Shown here piece by piece: positions 1 through 10,664 of a DNA stretch of 38,938 nt. Under the pieces are notes generated by a model. It was not told where the DNA came from, did no database searches, and saw only the letters and a list, made by a program, of their open reading frames with translations. Both the position numbers and the translations under genes were made by a program. Numbering within the stretch: position 1 is the first letter of the stretch; the number at the start of each line of letters is the position of its first letter. Source of the stretch: Actinomycetota bacterium (GTDB lineage Bacteria; Actinomycetota; AC-67). The DNA is taken from the NCBI GenBank assembly GCA_020201525.1, contig JAIVGO010000016.1, positions 1-38,938 of the forward strand, given 5' to 3'.

Positions 1-966
1 GACGGGTACCGCTAGATAGCTGCGCAAAGGAAGAGTGCCCTCGGGGTTGCCGTATTGGGGCTCCGTCGTTCCGTACCGAGCATCCTGCGTAACGTCGTCC
101 AGTCGCACGATCGCATCCCCGGAGAGGGTCGAGGCCAACAGCGGCGAGTTGCGAGGCACGGGGAAGCGTTCGAACGCTTTGCGAGGCGCTCCGGATCCGA
201 CGTCACGCCCCGGCGGCCCGGCCGTGCCGTCATCGACGTTGAAGAAGAACGCTCCGAACTCCGCCCCCGTGAGCTCGGTAGCCGCGTCCGTCGCACGTTG
301 CACGACGTTTCCCACATCCAAGTCCGTGGTTAAGGTCCGTCCGATATCGTTGAGCGTCTGCACCACACGCGCCTCGCGGCGCGCGCGACGTTCGGCACGT
401 CCGCGCTCGGCGAGGTTCGTCTCGTTGAGCCGCCAGTACGTGAGGAGTGTCACGCTGATACCGGCGATGAAGAAAGAGTGGACTGCCGCCCAGCGCCACG
501 GGTGTGCGATCGCGGCGGGGTGGTTGTAGACCGACCGGGGATCGATCGCGCCCGCTACGCCGTGATGAACCAGGACGTAGACGATAGATAGGAGAAAAGG
601 CGCCCAGTCGTGGTACATGGCAACGACGGCGACCATGACGAAGAAGTGAAAGTGCATCTCGATCACGCCGCCGGAGAGATGCACGAGGACGGCCGACGAC
701 GTAAGCAGTCCCATAGCCGCGGCCAGCGTCCGGATCCGGCGAGGCAGAGCGCTGAAAGTGGCCGCAGCCGCCGCCGCCGTCACGAAGAGACTCTCGAATG
801 CCGCGTGGCCGGGCCCGAACCCACGGATGACGGCGAAGACCGGTATCCCGGCCGCGTGTAGCCACAGCAGGACCAGAATCCCCCGGTGTCGGCGCCGCCA
901 TTGGTCGTCGGGAAGGCCGGCGCCGCGCGGCAAGAATCGTCGACGTGCCGTGGTTGACTCAGCCAT
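1..966 (-). CDS. Membrane sensor protein with GAF domain (3' end beyond window)
   Basis: Partial gene reading out of the left edge: 322 codons are present and the stop lies outside. After a basic N-terminus there are about six hydrophobic segments between residues 27 and 180. One contains the histidine-rich stretch MHFHFFVMVAVVAMYHDW, followed by YVLVHHG and a DPRSVYNHP loop. A polar, Arg/Glu-rich linker (about 180-210) leads into a GAF domain (VVQTLNDIGRTL..., then AEFGAFFFNV and PLRSYLAVPV at the edge). Membrane regions of this type are known in front of GAF plus histidine-kinase, GGDEF or PP2C output domains; the output domain is not visible, so the signalling class is unknown. ATG at 966 is taken as the start; an in-frame ATG at 978 would add four residues. 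Neither has a convincing ribosome site. The gene is divergent from the AbiEi-like gene. Confidence 0.8.
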   Translation of the reverse strand, partial: MAESTTARRRFLPRGAGLPDDQWRRRHRGILVLLWLHAAGIPVFAVIRGFGPGHAAFESLFVTAAAAAATFSALPRRIRTLAAAMGLLTSSAVLVHLSGGVIEMHFHFFVMVAVVAMYHDWAPFLLSIVYVLVHHGVAGAIDPRSVYNHPAAIAHPWRWAAVHSFFIAGISVTLLTYWRLNETNLAERGRAERRARREARVVQTLNDIGRTLTTDLDVGNVVQRATDAATELTGAEFGAFFFNVDDGTAGPPGRDVGSGAPRKAFERFPVPRNSPLLASTLSGDAIVRLDDVTQDARYGTTEPQYGNPEGTLPLRSYLAVPV

Positions 967-978
967 TAAATCAGCCAT

Positions 979-1312
979 TAAAGGAGTCTGCCGGATCGAA
1001 GAAGCGATCAGGTGCAGGAGAACAAGGACCCATCCGCAGCGCAGCGACGGAGGTCCCCTCATCCCAAGGAAGAGAATGCCCGACCATGCGAAATCTTCCT
1101 CCGCTCATTCCCAGGAACGACGTCTCATAATCTTATCAACGCGTTCCGGGCGAGGAAATAGGGGACTCCCTGCCGGGACCCGTCACAGCAGCGCGATGTA
1201 GGCGGGGCGGGTGGATCAGGAGTCTGTGACGTACAGAGGACCGCACGCGCGGCGCATTTCCCGTTTCACTCATTCTGGCCTTCGGCTGCCGGCGGCGGTA
1301 ATTCATGCGGAC
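979..1312. other. Intergenic region between divergent genes
   Basis: This is the shared upstream region of the sensor gene (minus) and the AbiEi-like gene (plus). Open frames crossing it are arginine-rich and start or stop arbitrarily, so I take them as non-coding. No clear -35/-10 pair, terminator or structured RNA was recognised. The right end holds the first copy of the direct repeat that brackets the downstream gene. Confidence 0.5.
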
Positions 1313-1349
1313 ATGCGGAGTCTCTCAGACACTTATTTGCCACATGAAT
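1302..1349 (+). repeat. 48-bp direct repeat, copy 1
   Basis: Aligned without gaps to positions 2253-2300, 39 of 48 positions are identical, including an 11-base run at the left and a 13-base run (GAGTCTCTCAGAC) in the middle. The core GTCT-CTC-AGAC is a small inverted repeat. This copy overlaps the preferred ATG (1313) of the AbiEi-like gene. Role unknown: operator, REP-like element, or remnant of a tandem duplication. Confidence 0.75.
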
Positions 1350-2248
1350 CCGTCGATCTGGCCATCGCAAGGCTTGCCGCGCGCCAGCATTCGACGTTTT
1401 CGCGCGAGCAGGTGTTCGCGTGCGGCGGGACGCCCACCGTGATTCGCAACCGTCTGCGACGCGGTCTGTGGATCCGCGTTCAGCCCGGCGTGTACAGGCT
1501 CGCCGGCGCCGCCGTGTCGTGGCGTCAATTTGCGGCCGCCGCGCTCCTTGCGTTCGGCGACACGGCGGCACTCTGCCGCCACAGTGCGGCCGCGGTCCTC
1601 GAACTTCCCGATTTCCGGCCCCTGCCGGTGGAGATTGTCGTGCCGCGCGGCCGGCGGAAGCGGCTTCACGGCGTGCGCGTGCACGAGTCGAGCGATCTCA
1701 TGGACATCATCGTGTTGCACGGTTTCAGGATGACCAACGCAACGCGCACCTTGATCGACGTCACTGGATCGATCCCGCCTCTAAAGCTCGAAATCGCGAC
1801 GGACGACGCGCTGCGGCGCCGGCTGACGTCTCTGAAGCGGTTGCGTCGGCGGCTGGACGCCCTCGGTGGAAGCGGGCGTCCCGGCACTCGAACATTGCGC
1901 GGCGTTCTCGATGAGCGAAACGCCACCGGCATTCCACAAAGCCCGCTCGAGACCCGGACGCTTGCAACGATCCGCGCCGCCGGCATCGCGCTTCCTATCT
2001 GTCAGTACGAGGTGCAACACAACGGGACTCTTCTTGCGGTGCTCGACTTTGCCTGGCCGAGCCGAATGGTCGCCGTCGAGGCAGATGGCTACGCAGTTCA
2101 CTCCGACAAGCGGAGCTTTGAAAACGACCGACGGCGGCATCGAATCCTGACGGCTCTTGGATGGCGTGTCGTGTCCGTAACATCGAAGGACCTCGACATG
2201 AGCCAAGGAAGCGTGGCGGCGCAAATCGGCGACCTATTGGCACCCTAA
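1313..2248 (+). CDS. AbiEi-like winged-helix protein with C-terminal DUF559 nuclease-like domain
   Basis: A 311-aa protein. The N-terminal half (from SVDLAIARLAARQ, through SREQVFACGG and a GLWIRVQPGVYRLAG wing) matches the AbiEi-type antitoxin/regulator layout, in which a winged helix is followed by a domain with the VEIVVPRGRRKRLHGVRVHES-type region. The C-terminal part has the DUF559/Vsr-like PD-(D/E)XK pattern: VLDFAWPSR, VAVEADG, H, NDRRRHRIL, LGWRVVSVT. Family members with both parts are common, often in several copies, in actinobacterial genomes. No AbiEii nucleotidyltransferase toxin is next to it, so a working type IV toxin-antitoxin pair is not supported. The frame stays open back to a GTG at 1211, but the conserved domain begins soon after ATG 1313, which lies inside the direct repeat. 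Function is inferred from architecture only. Confidence 0.75.
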   Translation: MRSLSDTYLPHESVDLAIARLAARQHSTFSREQVFACGGTPTVIRNRLRRGLWIRVQPGVYRLAGAAVSWRQFAAAALLAFGDTAALCRHSAAAVLELPDFRPLPVEIVVPRGRRKRLHGVRVHESSDLMDIIVLHGFRMTNATRTLIDVTGSIPPLKLEIATDDALRRRLTSLKRLRRRLDALGGSGRPGTRTLRGVLDERNATGIPQSPLETRTLATIRAAGIALPICQYEVQHNGTLLAVLDFAWPSRMVAVEADGYAVHSDKRSFENDRRRHRILTALGWRVVSVTSKDLDMSQGSVAAQIGDLLAP

Positions 2249-2252
2249 CGCC

Positions 2253-2300
2253 TTCATGCGGACGCAGAGAGTCTCTCAGACCCTTTTTTGCCGCACGAAT
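2253..2300 (+). repeat. 48-bp direct repeat, copy 2
   Basis: Second copy of the element at 1302-1349, beginning 5 bp after the stop of the AbiEi-like gene and in the same orientation, so the two copies bracket the gene at a period of 951 bp. Read in the same relative frame, copy 1 encodes SLSDTYLPHE and copy 2 SLSDPFLPHE. This would fit the start of a lost tandem gene copy as well as a non-coding element. Confidence 0.75.
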
Positions 2301-2333
2301 TCCCGCCCCGCGCGCCGCGTTCGTGATTCCGTT

Positions 2334-3215
2334 CTAGGATTCTGCGTACGCCTTTTGTAACGCCGCGATGTCGAATTTCTTCATCTTCAGGAACGCCTCG
2401 GTCACGCGCGCAGTTTGCTCCTTGGTTCCGTTGCGCATCATCTCGTCCATGGCAGACGGCACCACTTGCCACGAGAGGCCGTAGCGGTCCTTGAGCCATC
2501 CGCACTGCTCGGCTTCGGGAATCGCGGACAAGCTTTCCCAATAGCGATCGATCTCGTCTTGCGTGTCGCAGCTCACCATGAACGAGATGGCCTCGTTGAA
2601 GGAAAAGTCGTGGTTGCGCGCGCTGTCCATCGCGGCGAATTGCTGCCGCGCGAGCGCGAAACTGGCGTACTTGACTGTTCCTTCGCGGTCGGTTTCCTCA
2701 TCCTTGTTGTAGCGTAGGACGTCGCCGCGATCGGAGTTTGGGAAGATCGACGCGTAAAAGCCGATCGCCTCTTCTGCTTTGCCGCACACGTCACCCACGA
2801 ACATCAGCGTAGGCGTAATGCGCTGATCCACTTCACCCCCCGCAAGCATAAGCTGCCACGAGAGCCCGTACCGATCTTGCGTCCATCCGTAGCGCTTGCT
2901 GAACGGGTATGAGTCGAGCGGCATGAGCGCGGTACCACCTTGTGACAGCGTCCCCCAGAGCGCGTCGACTTCGTCCTCGTCTACGCAGTGGACAATGAAG
3001 GACACGGACGGGTTGAACGTGAACAGGGGCCCCGCGCTGATCGCCATGAACGGCTGACCGAACAATTCGAAAGAGGCGATGTCGGTGTCACCCGAGGGCG
3101 TATCGTAGATCGTGTTCACATCGATGAGTTTCGAGTCGGGAAACGACGACGCGTAGAACTCCGCCGCTTCGACGGCCTGCGTGTCGTACCAGAGATGTGG
3201 CCTGATCTTGTGCAC
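2334..3215 (-). CDS. Two-domain VOC (PhnB-like) protein
   Basis: A 293-aa protein made of two tandem vicinal-oxygen-chelate domains of the PhnB / 3-demethylubiquinone-9 methyltransferase-like type. Domain 1 (about 1-135) has IRPHLWYDTQAVEAAEFYAS, FELFGQPFMAISAGP and KRYGWTQDRYGLSWQL. Domain 2 (about 140-290) repeats the plan with EEAIGFYASIFPNS, FMVSCDTQDEIDRYWE and CGWLKDRYGLSWQVVP. Despite the Pfam-style name this group is not shown to methylate ubiquinone; members are usually of unknown activity, perhaps antibiotic- or metabolite-binding. The start is a GTG at 3215 with GGGAGAG just upstream. It is co-directional with the decayed HxlR gene about 90 bp upstream. Confidence 0.88.
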   Translation of the reverse strand: MHKIRPHLWYDTQAVEAAEFYASSFPDSKLIDVNTIYDTPSGDTDIASFELFGQPFMAISAGPLFTFNPSVSFIVHCVDEDEVDALWGTLSQGGTALMPLDSYPFSKRYGWTQDRYGLSWQLMLAGGEVDQRITPTLMFVGDVCGKAEEAIGFYASIFPNSDRGDVLRYNKDEETDREGTVKYASFALARQQFAAMDSARNHDFSFNEAISFMVSCDTQDEIDRYWESLSAIPEAEQCGWLKDRYGLSWQVVPSAMDEMMRNGTKEQTARVTEAFLKMKKFDIAALQKAYAES

Positions 3216-3306
3216 GGAGAATCTCTCCCTCTTACTCAGTTGGCCCCAACATGCGACGTTCAGTGGTGCGGCGATACCAGCGAACGGAGGCTCTCAACAT
3301 CACCGG

Positions 3307-3991
3307 CTAACGATTCGCGACCGCTCGCTGGACCTTTGCGAACGGGCTCGTTCCGCCGAGGCCGCGAAACGCGCGCACGAGCTTCGGCGTTCCTTCGATC
3401 TCAATCGTTTGATCTCGGAGGCAGGCAGCGAGCGAAGCTTCTCCTGCGTGCCATCGCCCGAGCGATTCCGTGCGACCACGCACGACGAGGTCCTCGTCGA
3501 AACCCGGATGCTTCCGGCACAGCTCGGCTTCCGGCTGCTGGATGAGCCACCAAAACTTCTGCCGTTTGTGGTCGAGCAAGTCGATTCGCACGACGAGGCG
3601 CTCGCTTTCGAGGCGAGTGACGTCGAAGAATTGCGCGATCGCTCACAGGAGGACTCCCTGATCGAGCTCCTTCGGTGCGATGTCGAGCCACCGAGCTCCC
3701 CACGTTCCCAATGCGTCGCACACCGCCTGAAGCTAGCGGCCGGACTCGGTGAGGCTGTATTCGTAGCCGCGCCCCTTCTTCGCCGCCGTCCTTCGCAGGA
3801 GGCCTTTTATTTTCGAGGCCTCGCAGGCGCGAGGTCAGCAGGCTCCGGGGGATGCCCGGCGTGCCTTCGAGGATCTGGTTGAAGGTGTGACACCCGATGA
3901 GGAGGTTGCGAATGATGAGCGGCGTCCACCGCTCGGCGAAAATCTCCGACCCGCGGGCGACCGGACAGAATTGCTGCATATACGTTTTCAT
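3307..3991 (-). pseudogene. HxlR-family regulator, decayed (frameshift plus two nonsense codons)
   Basis: The N-terminus (from ATG 3991) is a normal HxlR/DUF24 winged helix: MKTYMQQFCPVARGSEIF, ERWTPLIIRNLL, FNQILEGTPGIPRSLLTSRL. The frame breaks at the A/T-rich run 3804-3813, where the family's LEIKGLL needs one base fewer. In the second frame homology continues (KGLLRRTAAKKGRGYEYSLT) but meets TAG at 3733-3735 and TGA at 3643-3645, the latter where a Trp is expected in LLWAIAQFFD. It then runs to the natural stop with an SCP2-like tail (RQKFWWLIQQPEAELCRKHP). Three independent lesions argue for true decay rather than one sequencing error. The gene lies divergent from a SAM methyltransferase, which is also broken. 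HxlR proteins usually control a neighbouring gene. Confidence 0.85.
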
Positions 3992-4096
3992 GGGCCGAGT
4001 CTCGCATCTTCTCGCAGGATTGTGAAGTCCATTTTTTGGTCTTGAATGACGCCGCGACCGACGCGATGCTGTGGGCCGCCAACGGAGGGGAAGAAG

Positions 4097-4905
4097 ATGG
4101 GGACACCCGAAGAAGGTCTCGCCTGGCAGACCGCGGTTTGGGCCGAGATCTCGGACGTGTACTTGCGCGAGATCGACTCGCGATTCGCGCCGGTAGTCAA
4201 AAGCACAGTGAAGCGCGCTGAGCTGCGTCCCGATGATGTGGTCCTCGACATTGGCACGGGTACGGGCTCAGTTGCTCTTCATGCCGCTGCGTTGGTCGGA
4301 CCGAGCGGATCGGTTACCGGAATCGACATCAGCGCGGACATGCTCGAGCTTGCACGCGGTCGCGCGCGCGATGCCGGCACAGATAACGTCACGTTCCTCG
4401 AGGGCGGCGCCGAACGAATTCCCGCGAGCGATTCTGAATTCGATGCGATCTGTTCAAGTCTTTGTTTTCAGTACGTGATCGACAGGGTTGCGGCTGCTAC
4501 GGAGTGCTCGCGAGTTCTGAAGAGCGGCGGTCGCTTCGTTGCCGCGGTCTGGGGAGGACCGGACGCCTGTGACATCGTTCGATTCCAAGCGACGGCTGGA
4601 CGGTTCGCCCCGGCCCCGCCGGTGACCGGAGTTGGACCGGGTGCCCTCGGGGATGCGACAGACTTCGTCGCGCAACTAGATAGTGCCGGGATCGCCGGGC
4701 GCGTGGAAGCAGAGACGACGCCCTTCGAAAATTCCCGAATTTCGATGTCGCGTGGGAGGTGCTCGCGGGTGTCACGACGGCGTCGCTGCCGCGAGAGCGC
4801 GTCGAAGAAGCGAAGGCCGCCGTTCGTGACGCGATGTGGCAGGATCCCGAATCGCGGCGCACGTTCGTCAACAAGACGCAGTTCATTGTGGGCACGAAGC
4901 GGTAG
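4097..4905 (+). pseudogene. SAM-dependent methyltransferase, frameshifted near the 3' end
   Basis: Class I methyltransferase of the UbiE/Methyltransf_11 type, about 269 aa if repaired. Motif I is VVLDIGTGTGSVALHAA, the acidic end of strand 2 is VTGIDISADMLELAR, and motif IV-like FDAICSSLCFQYV and SRVLKSGGRFVAAVWGG follow. After ETTPFEN the frame breaks at the A4 run 4728-4731. The next frame continues with FPNFDVAWEVLAGVTT and ends in TQFIVGTKR at a stop at 4903-4905, as expected for this family. The distance 4097-4905 is one base short of a whole number of codons, so adding one A would restore the gene. ATG 4097 follows GGAGGGG. Substrate unknown. The lesion may be a homopolymer sequencing error or a real mutation. 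Confidence 0.8.
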
Positions 4906-5001
4906 CAGACTGATACCTGCGTCCGTCGGCGCCCCGGAGCCTGCGTTGGGCGGATGACTCGTGGAACGTCTCTCTCCATCCGTCCGGCGTGGACGACGAG
5001 C

Positions 5002-7767
5002 TCATGTCGACGAGATGCCGCGCGCCAGCTCGACGGCTTCCGACAGCGGCAGGTCGCAACCGGACGATCGTAAGCGTGCGAGCGTCGTTCCGCTGAGTTG
5101 CCGGTCGAGAGTCGAGACGGTGCGCCGATGCAGTGCGAGCTCGTATGGCTTCATCTTCGCGCCCATCGCTTCGAGCAAGCGTTCGGCCGCGCCGAGCAAC
5201 ATCGCTCCCTCTTTCGCTTGGTCGCCGTGCGCGGCGAGCGCAGCGAACGCGATGAAGCACCACGCGGTGTCCTCTCTATCGTCGAGTCGGACGCCGCTTT
5301 CCAAACTATCGACCAGCAGAGCGCGCGCTTCATCGTGCCGGCCCGTCTCCAACATCGCTGCGGCGAGATTGAAGAGAGAGCGGACGACGTTGGTCTCGTC
5401 GCCGAGCCGTCGCAGTAACGCCAAACTTTCGGTGAAGTGTGACGCCGCCGTCTCCCAATCGCGCTGTGTGAGACCCACGTCGCCCCGGTTGTTGAGCGAC
5501 AGCGCGAGGATTCGCGCATTGTCGAGATCGCGCGCAAGTGCGACCGCCTTGTCGAGAACCTCCGCAGCAGCAGTGTCTTCTTCCATGCCGATGAGTATCG
5601 CCCCGAGGTTGCTGAGGGATCGCGCCACGCCGTGGCGGTCGCCGGCTTGCTCGTACAACGCGAGCCCCTCCTCGCACAGCTCGCGAGCTCGTCGCCAATC
5701 TCCCTGCAACACGCAGATGGCAGACGCGGCGCGACACGCCTTCGCGCGTAATGCGGGAGCCTCGCCGACTCCGTGCGCAAGCGCCTCATCGAGGCGCGCA
5801 CGTCCTTCCGCGAGATAGGCGCGCACGTACCGGAACCGGCCGATCGCAGCAGCCAGACGAAGCTCGAGCTTCGGCTCGCCGGCGCTCGCGAGCCAACGCT
5901 CGGCAGCTCTGATCTCGTCGTGCTCCGCGTCGAGCCGCGCCAGCCACGATGCCTGCTCGGGTCCGCCGAGATGAAGCTCGCCGGCTTCCGCCACGTCGAT
6001 CACGTAGAGCGCGTGCCTTCGGCGAACCGCTTGCTCCTCGCCGCTCGACGCGAGTTGCTCGACGGCGAACTCCCGCACCATGTCGAGCATCGCGAGCCGA
6101 TCCCCGGGACGTTTCTGAACGAGGCTGTCATCGACCAATGCAGACAGCTGCTCCAAACCGGCGCCGCAGACGGCTTCGGCGGCTTCGAGCGTCCACGCAC
6201 CCGTGAACACGCCGAGCCGCGCGAAAGCGATTCGCTCACTCGAATCCAGCAAGTCCACGCTCCAGGCGATGGCATTTCGAAGCGTGTGTTGCCGCGCGGG
6301 CAAATCGTGCGGACCGCCCACCAATAGTGCGAGGCGGCTTTCGAGTCGTTCACGCAAGGCGCTCGGACTCAACATGTTCGTTCGCGCAGCGGCGAGCTCG
6401 ATCGCGAGCGGCAGCCCGTCGAGGCGGCGGCATATGTCGCGCACGTGGCGCTCGTTCTCGTCGCCGAGAGTGAACGAGGGATCCAGTGCGCGAGCACGCT
6501 CGACGAACAGCTCGACGGCGTGATCTTCGGCCAGCGGCCCGATCGGGAAGACGTGTTCGCCGGTCACGTGCAGCACACGGCGACTGGTGACGACGAGCTT
6601 CAGCCTGGGTGCTTGCGCCGCAATGCGCACAAACGCCGGCGCTGCCGTCGTGAGGTGTTCTGCGTTGTCGATCACGAGGAGGAGCTCGAGCGGACGGACG
6701 GCAGCGATGAGCGTCTCCAGCGGATCTTGGTGTGGCACCTCTTTGATTCCTAAAGCGCGCGTCAACTCGGCGATAACGAGAGACGAATCGCGGATTGGTG
6801 CAAGATCTACGAGCGCGGCTCCGTTCGCAAAGGTGGGAGCTGATCCTCGCGCGAGCTCGAGAGCGAGCCGCGTTTTTCCGCTACCTCCTGCGCCGGTGAG
6901 CACGAGCAACCGCACGTCGCTGCGCCCCAAAAGAGCGAAAAGCTGAGACAGCTCCACGTCGCGTCCGAGCAACCGGTTCGCCGGCGCGGGCAAACGGATC
7001 CCCGCAGGCCGCTCGGCCCGCTCGGTGAGCAAGGAGGGATCTTGCCGAAGGATCAGTTGCTCGAGCTCGCGCAAATCAGGTCCCGGGTCGAGCCCGAGCT
7101 CATCACGCATGAGTGCTCGGAACGCTTGATACGCGTCGAGCGCGTCGGATTGCCGGCCGCTGCGATACAGCGCCAACATCAGGTGACGTAGTAGACGTTC
7201 GCGCAAGGGATGTTCGGCCGTGACTGCGTGCAGCTCCGCGAGCATCTCGTCGTGGTGGCCGAGCCGCAACCGTGCTTCGACGTGCTCTTCGAGCGCGACC
7301 AGGCGCAACTCTTCGAGGCTGTCGGCCTCGGTGCGCGCGAAGTCCTCGTACGCGAAGTCGGCGTATGCGTGGCCGCGCCAGAGGGCGAGCGCCCGGCCGA
7401 GAAGCGACGTGGCGAGCGCGGCATTTCCGTCCGCGAGCGCGGCGCGACCGTCGGCAAGGAATTGCTCGAAACGTACCGAGTCGAGCGCCTCGCGTTCGAG
7501 CTCGAGCGCGTACCCGGCGGGCCCGGTCACGATCTGCGCTCCCGGCGGCATCATCTTCCGCAGTTTCGAAACGTAGACCTGCAAAAGCTTGCGAGCCGAG
7601 GTGGGCGGCCTCTCTCCCCATATCGCGTCGATGAGCTGGTCCGGAGACACGTGACGCCCGGCCGCGACGGCCAGTGCCGCTAGCAGCCGGCGCTCCTTTT
7701 GCGCGGCGACCACGACCGGCCCGTCATCGGTCCATACCTCCAGCGGACCAAGCACTCGCAACTCCAT
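5002..7767 (-). CDS. AfsR/SARP-type regulator (wHTH-BTAD-NTPase-TPR)
   Basis: A large transcriptional activator of about 921 aa. The order is an OmpR-like winged helix (1-95, MELRVLGPLEVW...QLIDAIWGERPPTSARKLLQVYVSKLR), a bacterial transcriptional activation domain (about 100-245), and a STAND-type NTPase with P-loop LTGAGGSGKTRLALELA and Walker B-like LLLVIDNAEHL. A C-terminal TPR region follows (YEQAGDRHGVARSLSNLGAI, NNRGDVGLTQRDWETAASHF). Such proteins often control secondary metabolism or stress genes, with ATP binding as a switch. Three in-frame ATGs lie at the 5' end; I take 7767, where the family's usual MELRVLG begins, though 7776 is possible. It is divergent from a small protein gene starting 68 bp away, a likely partner or target. 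Confidence 0.92.
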   Translation of the reverse strand: MELRVLGPLEVWTDDGPVVVAAQKERRLLAALAVAAGRHVSPDQLIDAIWGERPPTSARKLLQVYVSKLRKMMPPGAQIVTGPAGYALELEREALDSVRFEQFLADGRAALADGNAALATSLLGRALALWRGHAYADFAYEDFARTEADSLEELRLVALEEHVEARLRLGHHDEMLAELHAVTAEHPLRERLLRHLMLALYRSGRQSDALDAYQAFRALMRDELGLDPGPDLRELEQLILRQDPSLLTERAERPAGIRLPAPANRLLGRDVELSQLFALLGRSDVRLLVLTGAGGSGKTRLALELARGSAPTFANGAALVDLAPIRDSSLVIAELTRALGIKEVPHQDPLETLIAAVRPLELLLVIDNAEHLTTAAPAFVRIAAQAPRLKLVVTSRRVLHVTGEHVFPIGPLAEDHAVELFVERARALDPSFTLGDENERHVRDICRRLDGLPLAIELAAARTNMLSPSALRERLESRLALLVGGPHDLPARQHTLRNAIAWSVDLLDSSERIAFARLGVFTGAWTLEAAEAVCGAGLEQLSALVDDSLVQKRPGDRLAMLDMVREFAVEQLASSGEEQAVRRRHALYVIDVAEAGELHLGGPEQASWLARLDAEHDEIRAAERWLASAGEPKLELRLAAAIGRFRYVRAYLAEGRARLDEALAHGVGEAPALRAKACRAASAICVLQGDWRRARELCEEGLALYEQAGDRHGVARSLSNLGAILIGMEEDTAAAEVLDKAVALARDLDNARILALSLNNRGDVGLTQRDWETAASHFTESLALLRRLGDETNVVRSLFNLAAAMLETGRHDEARALLVDSLESGVRLDDREDTAWCFIAFAALAAHGDQAKEGAMLLGAAERLLEAMGAKMKPYELALHRRTVSTLDRQLSGTTLARLRSSGCDLPLSEAVELARGISST

Positions 7768-7835
7768 GGCCATCATCTTGCTGCATATCAGGCCGCTATA
7801 CCGAGACTAAAGCGGCAGCCCCGAGCATCGTCCGC

Positions 7836-8141
7836 ATGACATTCACAGTGATTTACGACGTCGCGGCGAGCTGGGAGCGTTATGCGCCTGTCGCCGCCGC
7901 CGTATCGGAACCCTGCCCGCCCGGGCTTGTCGTGCTCACCGCCGGGCCGACAGACGAAGGGGTTCGGATCATCAGCATCTGGGAGGACGAGGTTTCTTGG
8001 CGACGGTTTCAACTCCAGCGCCTCTGGCCCGCCGTCGCCGAGTTGCTGGGCCCACCGGCGCCGCCGCCGGTGGAGCGGTATCTCCGGTCCGCGTTGTTCG
8101 CGCCGGGGGAACTGACGGATGCCGTCGGCGGCTGGTGCTGA
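7836..8141 (+). CDS. Small hypothetical protein, possibly an ABM-like alpha/beta barrel
   Basis: A 101-aa protein beginning MTFTVIYDVAASWERY, with APVAAAVSEPCPPGLVVLTA and EGVRIISIWEDEVSWRRFQ. Alternating short strands and helices with an 'IWEDEVSWRRF' element resemble dimeric alpha/beta-barrel (antibiotic-biosynthesis-monooxygenase-like) small proteins, but no catalytic residue is recognisable. It starts 68 bp from the divergent AfsR-type regulator, a pairing that suggests regulation by it. The reading frame is open further upstream, but ATG 7836 is the first start that does not run into the regulator. Function unknown. Confidence 0.65.
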   Translation: MTFTVIYDVAASWERYAPVAAAVSEPCPPGLVVLTAGPTDEGVRIISIWEDEVSWRRFQLQRLWPAVAELLGPPAPPPVERYLRSALFAPGELTDAVGGWC

Positions 8142-8232
8142 AACCGTCCGTCACGCAGTCGTCGCGATTTAGGGGATCAAGCGCGTTTCCCTCCTTTCTC
8201 TCGGTGTGCCCCAGCGGGAGGGGTGCGCGAAA

Positions 8233-8252
8233 GGAACACCGACACGGTGTCC
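8233..8252 (-). terminator. Possible intrinsic terminator of katG
   Basis: Between the convergent small gene and katG there is ACACCG-ACA-CGGTGT (8236-8250), extended by GG/CC around a one-base bulge. On the minus strand it lies about 20 bases after the katG stop and is followed by CCTTTC, a short T tract. The stem is good but the T run is weak. Confidence 0.45.
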
Positions 8253-8271
8253 TGACAAAAGGGAACCTTGA

Positions 8272-10521
<2,250 letters not shown>

Positions 10522-10595
10522 CTATGGATCCACGGTTGTATCGCTCATTGGCGTCCAGGCGCCTCGCCGCATTCTAAGCCGTTGAGTCGCACCCC

Positions 10596-10660
10596 TTGAC
10601 GCCGCTCACTTCCCCGTGTTAGTCATATGTCTAAGTCAAAAGACTAAACACGAAAGGAGG
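10596..10660 (+). promoter_or_regulatory. Probable promoter and TetR operator before the cupin gene
   Basis: TTGACG at 10596-10601 could be a -35 box. At the expected -10 distance lies TTAGTC (10619-10624), mirrored by GACTAA (10642-10647) across 17 bases. Inside is a second, shorter symmetry, AGTC-AAAA-GACT. This AT-richer palindrome stands out from its GC-rich surroundings and overlaps the likely promoter, as expected for binding of the TetR protein encoded in the same operon. The cupin ribosome site AAGGAGG follows at 10654-10660. The TetR link is inference. Confidence 0.5.
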
Positions 10661-10664
10661 AGCG

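Noticed and set aside
1313-2248. Complete AbiE type IV toxin-antitoxin system
   Set aside because: Only the AbiEi-like/DUF559 gene is present; no AbiEii nucleotidyltransferase is found on either side.
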